Assembly (NCBI GenBank): GCA_028696915.1
Contig: JAQVGB010000015.1
Location: 1-16,375 of the forward strand
DNA from: Candidatus Dojkabacteria bacterium
Lineage (GTDB): Bacteria > Patescibacteriota > Dojkabacteria > SC72 > JAFGCJ01
DNA: 16,375 nucleotides
Direction: 5' to 3'
Positions 13,402 through 16,375 of the stretch are shown here, in pieces (the first letter of the stretch is position 1; the number at the start of each line of letters is the position of its first letter). The notes beneath the pieces were generated by a model. It was not told the origin of the DNA. It searched no databases and was given only the letters and a program-made list of their open reading frames with translations. Both the position numbers and the translations under genes were made by a program.

Positions 13402-13765
13402 CAGTAAAAAAGAAAGATCAGGCAAAAAGTTTTTCATAGAGCATGTTGCGCGTTTCTGTGACCGATGTGGGCGGGCCTATAAGGAGGAGGATATCGAAAT
13501 CCTTCAACGGACCGACTATTCCGTGATTATACATTTTGGGTGTCCAAACTGTAAAGCGCGTCATCTTGCGACCTTCATTAAGCCTCTGGGTATAACGAGC
13601 CGTGTGCCGGTCAATACAGATCTAGGGATCGAGGAGCTGTCATATTTTGCCGGCAGGCGAGGCATTTCGACAAACGATGTCCTTGATGTTCACGATATCC
13701 TGAAAAGTAACGGTCTGACGGTCAGGAAGCTTATGCGCATGGCAAGGCGCCGTGAAGCCGAGTAG
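13385..13765 (+). CDS. small zinc-ribbon protein
   Basis: A 126-residue cytoplasmic protein. A basic N-terminus is followed by a zinc ribbon, FCDRCGRAY (C25, C28) and [11 protein letters not shown] (C53, C56), which is a treble-strand CxxC pair about 25 residues apart. It then has a helical C-terminal half ([29 protein letters not shown]) and a basic tail ([13 protein letters not shown]). The ribbon plus basic ends suggests nucleic-acid or ribosome/polymerase contact. I cannot name a function. Divergent from rpoD with overlapping promoters, so expression of the two may be linked. Confidence 0.75.
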   Translation: MDTAVNSKKERSGKKFFIEHVARFCDRCGRAYKEEDIEILQRTDYSVIIHFGCPNCKARHLATFIKPLGITSRVPVNTDLGIEELSYFAGRRGISTNDVLDVHDILKSNGLTVRKLMRMARRREAE

Positions 13766-13796
13766 CTGTTAATTCTCCCCATGGTGTACCCCTCCC

Positions 13797-15440
13797 CTAT
13801 TCGGGTTGTAGCCCCGATATCTCTCCGAAGTTCATGAGGACCGTAGCTCCCTCTTCTCCTGTCAAAAATCGCACCTGACAGTAATCGTGCATCTGTGTCG
13901 GTTTCACCGTGATGCGTCGCAGGGCTCCTTCATAGGCGGTGATTTCAAGCGCAATCCCCCTGCGCGTTTCGGTTGACCACATCTGGTCGAACAAGAAATT
14001 TCCCAGGCCATAGAATACCGGTTTGCCATCAATAAACGTCATGCCTTGTATTTCGTGAGAGGAAACACCGGTCACAATGTCGGCACCGGCCTCCACCGCT
14101 TCACGTGTAATGCGGACCTGGTCCTCGCCCGGAGTTGTGCCGTATTCCGGCCACAAGTGCGTGTCGACCCAGACGATATCAGCGTCCTGTCTTGCGCGGC
14201 TGATTGTTTCCTGGAATCGTGCGGATTCATAGAAGGCTGTACCGGAGACGTTATCTCCAGCGATGACCCCGGCCGGCCCCATGTAGTTGACCCCGATGAA
14301 GGCGACACGTCCTGCTGGAGTATCGATAAATAATGGTGCCCACGCGTCAGTTTCGGTGTTGCCGCTACCGAAAAAAAGCATTTCACGCTGGCGGTAGAGG
14401 TCGAGCATGTTCGAAAACGTCTCTCTTCCGTAGTCGCACATGTGATTTCCCGTCAGACTGATCACGTCGATTCCCATGTCAAGGATATTCTGGATGTACT
14501 TCGGTTTTCCGCAGAACGCGGTGATGCCGGCGGGCTGTGAGCATCCCTCGACAAACGAAGTTTCGTTACTGATAATTGCGTAGTCAGCGGACAACATGAA
14601 TTCTTTGACTGCATCGATCGGATAGTCGATGCGGCCGTGCACACGCTCGCACAGTTCCCAACCGGGCCCACCGGTCACCGATGTGCCTGTCTTTGCGAAT
14701 GTCACGAAATCTGAGGGCTGAGGAAGCCGGGTGTCGAAGTGTCCATTGCCGATGGCCTCAGCTTCCCTCAGTGCCTTTTCGAGATCGGTCTGGACGTCAG
14801 GGGGAACGCTTGCAGAAATATGCATAACGAGCGGATAGGATGGATTTTCCCACGTCGACTTCGCGAGCGGGTCGAGTCCGGAGATAGGAATGGCTGTCAG
14901 ATCAGGGGTGAGCTCGGATACCGGCATGAGGGATAGGCCTGTTTCTGAACTCTCTGGTTGTTCTTCAAACGTCAGCACGTCCGAAAATAGCTCTTTAACG
15001 AGGGTTTTATCCAGAGAGGATGAAATCATGCCAACCGCAGAGGGGGCATTGGCGGTGAAATTTCCAAATGGTTCTGCGGCGGCAAGGACGAGGAACAGGT
15101 CAAGCGATTCCGGGGTGTCGTGAACATCCGTGTCGATCGTAACGGTGATGTCGGCATCGTTTTCCTGGCTGTCCCTCCATCCGTTCAATTCAAACTCGGT
15201 AACCATGACCGTAGCGATCTCGGCCGGCACATTTTCATCGACAAAGTATCGCGTAACGGCCGCCTGTCCATCTCGGTCAGTATCGTTCTGCTGATCCTTT
15301 TCAAACACCCACCGTAACATTACCGCGGAAATCCCAAATACCGCACAGACGGCAAGCACCGCTAACAGTGGTCCCGCTACTCTTTTTGGATTAACGTTGC
15401 GAGGTTTGTTGATTGTCGTATCGAGATTGAGACTGATCAC
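13797..15440 (-). CDS. CapA-like (PGA_cap) metallophosphoesterase-fold membrane protein
   Basis: A 547-residue protein with one N-terminal membrane helix (about 20-43), a variable region (50-240) and a C-terminal CapA/PGA_cap domain (about 245-520). Motifs are YAIISNETSF (N292, E293), SLTGNHMCDYG (N332, H333, D336), THLWPEYG (H428, E432), SSHEIQGM (H462) and GLGNFLFDQMW (N481). Family members take part in making or handling poly-gamma-glutamate and other surface polymers. The usual opening 'GD' metal motif is replaced by TGTSVTGG (251-258), so activity may be altered. GTG start at 15440 without a strong Shine-Dalgarno. The DUF4012 gene lies 72 bp upstream on the same strand, probably in one transcript. 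Localisation: membrane-anchored, domain outside. Confidence 0.83.
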   Translation of the reverse strand: MISLNLDTTINKPRNVNPKRVAGPLLAVLAVCAVFGISAVMLRWVFEKDQQNDTDRDGQAAVTRYFVDENVPAEIATVMVTEFELNGWRDSQENDADITVTIDTDVHDTPESLDLFLVLAAAEPFGNFTANAPSAVGMISSSLDKTLVKELFSDVLTFEEQPESSETGLSLMPVSELTPDLTAIPISGLDPLAKSTWENPSYPLVMHISASVPPDVQTDLEKALREAEAIGNGHFDTRLPQPSDFVTFAKTGTSVTGGPGWELCERVHGRIDYPIDAVKEFMLSADYAIISNETSFVEGCSQPAGITAFCGKPKYIQNILDMGIDVISLTGNHMCDYGRETFSNMLDLYRQREMLFFGSGNTETDAWAPLFIDTPAGRVAFIGVNYMGPAGVIAGDNVSGTAFYESARFQETISRARQDADIVWVDTHLWPEYGTTPGEDQVRITREAVEAGADIVTGVSSHEIQGMTFIDGKPVFYGLGNFLFDQMWSTETRRGIALEITAYEGALRRITVKPTQMHDYCQVRFLTGEEGATVLMNFGEISGLQPE

Positions 15441-15512
15441 GGTGGTCCGCAGACTAAAGACTAAGGCTAAGGCTTCCGTAGCCCCTTTCCTTCCGTTTCC
15501 CCTTACTCTCCC

Positions 15513-16375
15513 CTATCGTTCCCACATGAGCTCGATGGTTCGGTCAACGGAAAGATCGGTGCGCTGAATGAGCGCGTTCAGCTCGCGGTGGACGTTTGTC
15601 AGGTCGATGGGCTCCCACCCGTTCGGATAGGTGATCTCGATGGTCCAGGGATCGCTTTGCAGTCCAGCCTGCTTTATCAATGAAAGATGGTAGCTGATCC
15701 GGCCGCCGGCTTCGAGGTTGAGCGGAAAGTCTTCCACCGAATCCCGGTTGATCGCGTATTCGATCGAGCATGAGGAACTGCCGTTCACCGGCACGGTGAT
15801 CCATCCGGAAACACTGTGCAGACCCATGGTTTCGTCGAATGCACTTCTGACGGATGATAGGCCCTCTATTCTGATAATAGTTGAACCCTTGGGGATGTAG
15901 ACTCTGAGAAAGTTCACATAGTCACCTTCCGGGTAGCGGTTTTCAGTGCTACGGTTGTTGTAGGTAAGTGAAATGGACTGCTTGATCTGGTCCTCGGACT
16001 GAATGGACGTTTGAATGCTCCCCGACCGGTCAACGAAGTGATTAGCCTTATTTGCTCCCCAGTTCCACTCGACGGGAAAGACGGGATTTCTTGTATTCTC
16101 AAGATGTCCACCCCATCCACGTTCCTGAACGACCGTCTGGACGTTTGTGTTGTGGAGGTAGAGCATGAGGTGTCGCTCGTCCAGGCTTTGCTGGATGACG
16201 GATGCTATTTGTGGCCACTGGTCCTTCGGCGAGGCAAGGATTCGCCGCATGATCTCGTTTGCGAGATTTGAAAGAAATACCGGCTTTCTGGTGCTTCCCG
16301 GCGTGAACTCACGGTGGATTTCAAGGACTTTGTCATAGAGATTGTCTGCGGTGACGGGTTCGGTCTCTCCTGCGA
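15513..16375 (-). CDS. DUF4012-domain protein, partial (N-terminus beyond the window)
   Basis: 286 residues of the C-terminal part are visible; the frame is open to the right edge. Family features in order are: TADNLYDKVLEIHREF, then RKPVFLSNLANEIMRRIL, SLDERHLMLYLHNTNVQTVV, GWGGHL, and VEWNWGANKANHFVDRSGSI with its strands. These match the end of the DUF4012 domain, found in Patescibacteria and Actinobacteria, often in cell-surface polysaccharide clusters. The remaining 150 residues form a beta-rich domain (LRVYIPKGSTIIRI, then GWITVPVNGSS and IEITYPNGWEPIDL), presumed extracellular. The missing N-terminus would normally hold a membrane helix. The link to the CapA-like gene supports a role in the envelope. 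No enzymatic role is established for the family. Confidence 0.75.
   Translation of the reverse strand, partial: AGETEPVTADNLYDKVLEIHREFTPGSTRKPVFLSNLANEIMRRILASPKDQWPQIASVIQQSLDERHLMLYLHNTNVQTVVQERGWGGHLENTRNPVFPVEWNWGANKANHFVDRSGSIQTSIQSEDQIKQSISLTYNNRSTENRYPEGDYVNFLRVYIPKGSTIIRIEGLSSVRSAFDETMGLHSVSGWITVPVNGSSSCSIEYAINRDSVEDFPLNLEAGGRISYHLSLIKQAGLQSDPWTIEITYPNGWEPIDLTNVHRELNALIQRTDLSVDRTIELMWER

Overview
The window looks like chromosomal DNA from a Patescibacteria (CPR)-type bacterium of roughly balanced base composition using the standard code. TGA appears as a stop for several genes, which argues against the Gracilibacteria TGA=Gly code. The lineage call rests on a DUF4012 protein beside a CapA-type enzyme, an orphan TrmB-like effector domain, a minimal pilN-pilO pair with a tiny membrane partner, few Shine-Dalgarno sites and several apparently leaderless genes. 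A class-level guess (Peregrinibacteria/Peribacteria-like) would be weak.

Layout. 1-2400 (minus): metG for methionyl-tRNA synthetase, running off the left edge, with a PheT-like tRNA-binding domain at its C-terminus and a leader that reads as a ribosome-mediated attenuator. 2507-2905 (minus): a small VOC-fold protein. 2974-5103 (plus): a TrmB-like effector domain without its DNA-binding part, then a membrane-anchored secreted protein and a HAD phosphatase as a pair. 5117-9976: an AT-richer accessory block of mostly unrecognised genes, namely two tandem divergent paralogs with near-consensus promoters, an acidic 171-residue protein, a TraB/TIKI-like membrane protein, a 191-residue unknown and a GIY-YIG protein. 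10050-10205: two perfect 61-bp direct repeats, the second ending inside the 3' end of tmRNA. 10200-10625 (minus): tmRNA (ssrA) with an unusually long predicted tag. 10792-12176 (plus): pilN, pilO and a small membrane protein. 12240-13355 (minus): the primary sigma factor rpoD, divergent from a zinc-ribbon gene (13385-13765) with overlapping -10 elements. 13797-16375 (minus): a CapA-like metallophosphoesterase and a partial DUF4012 protein, probably one envelope/surface-polymer unit.

How it fits together. The outer parts are housekeeping (aminoacylation, ribosome rescue, primary transcription, type IV pilus, cell surface). The middle block lies directly downstream of ssrA, a common integration hot spot, and looks like acquired cargo, though no integrase or far att copy is visible. 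The best candidate for an undescribed system is the metG leader. A consensus promoter drives a 21-codon reading frame with Met at codons 1, 10 and 14. The stop lies just past an arm that can pair either backwards (5 bp) or forwards into the 5' arm of a strong terminator: the 1:2, 2:3, 3:4 logic of amino-acid operon attenuation, here for a tRNA synthetase. All assignments were made by reading the sequence; no database search was possible.
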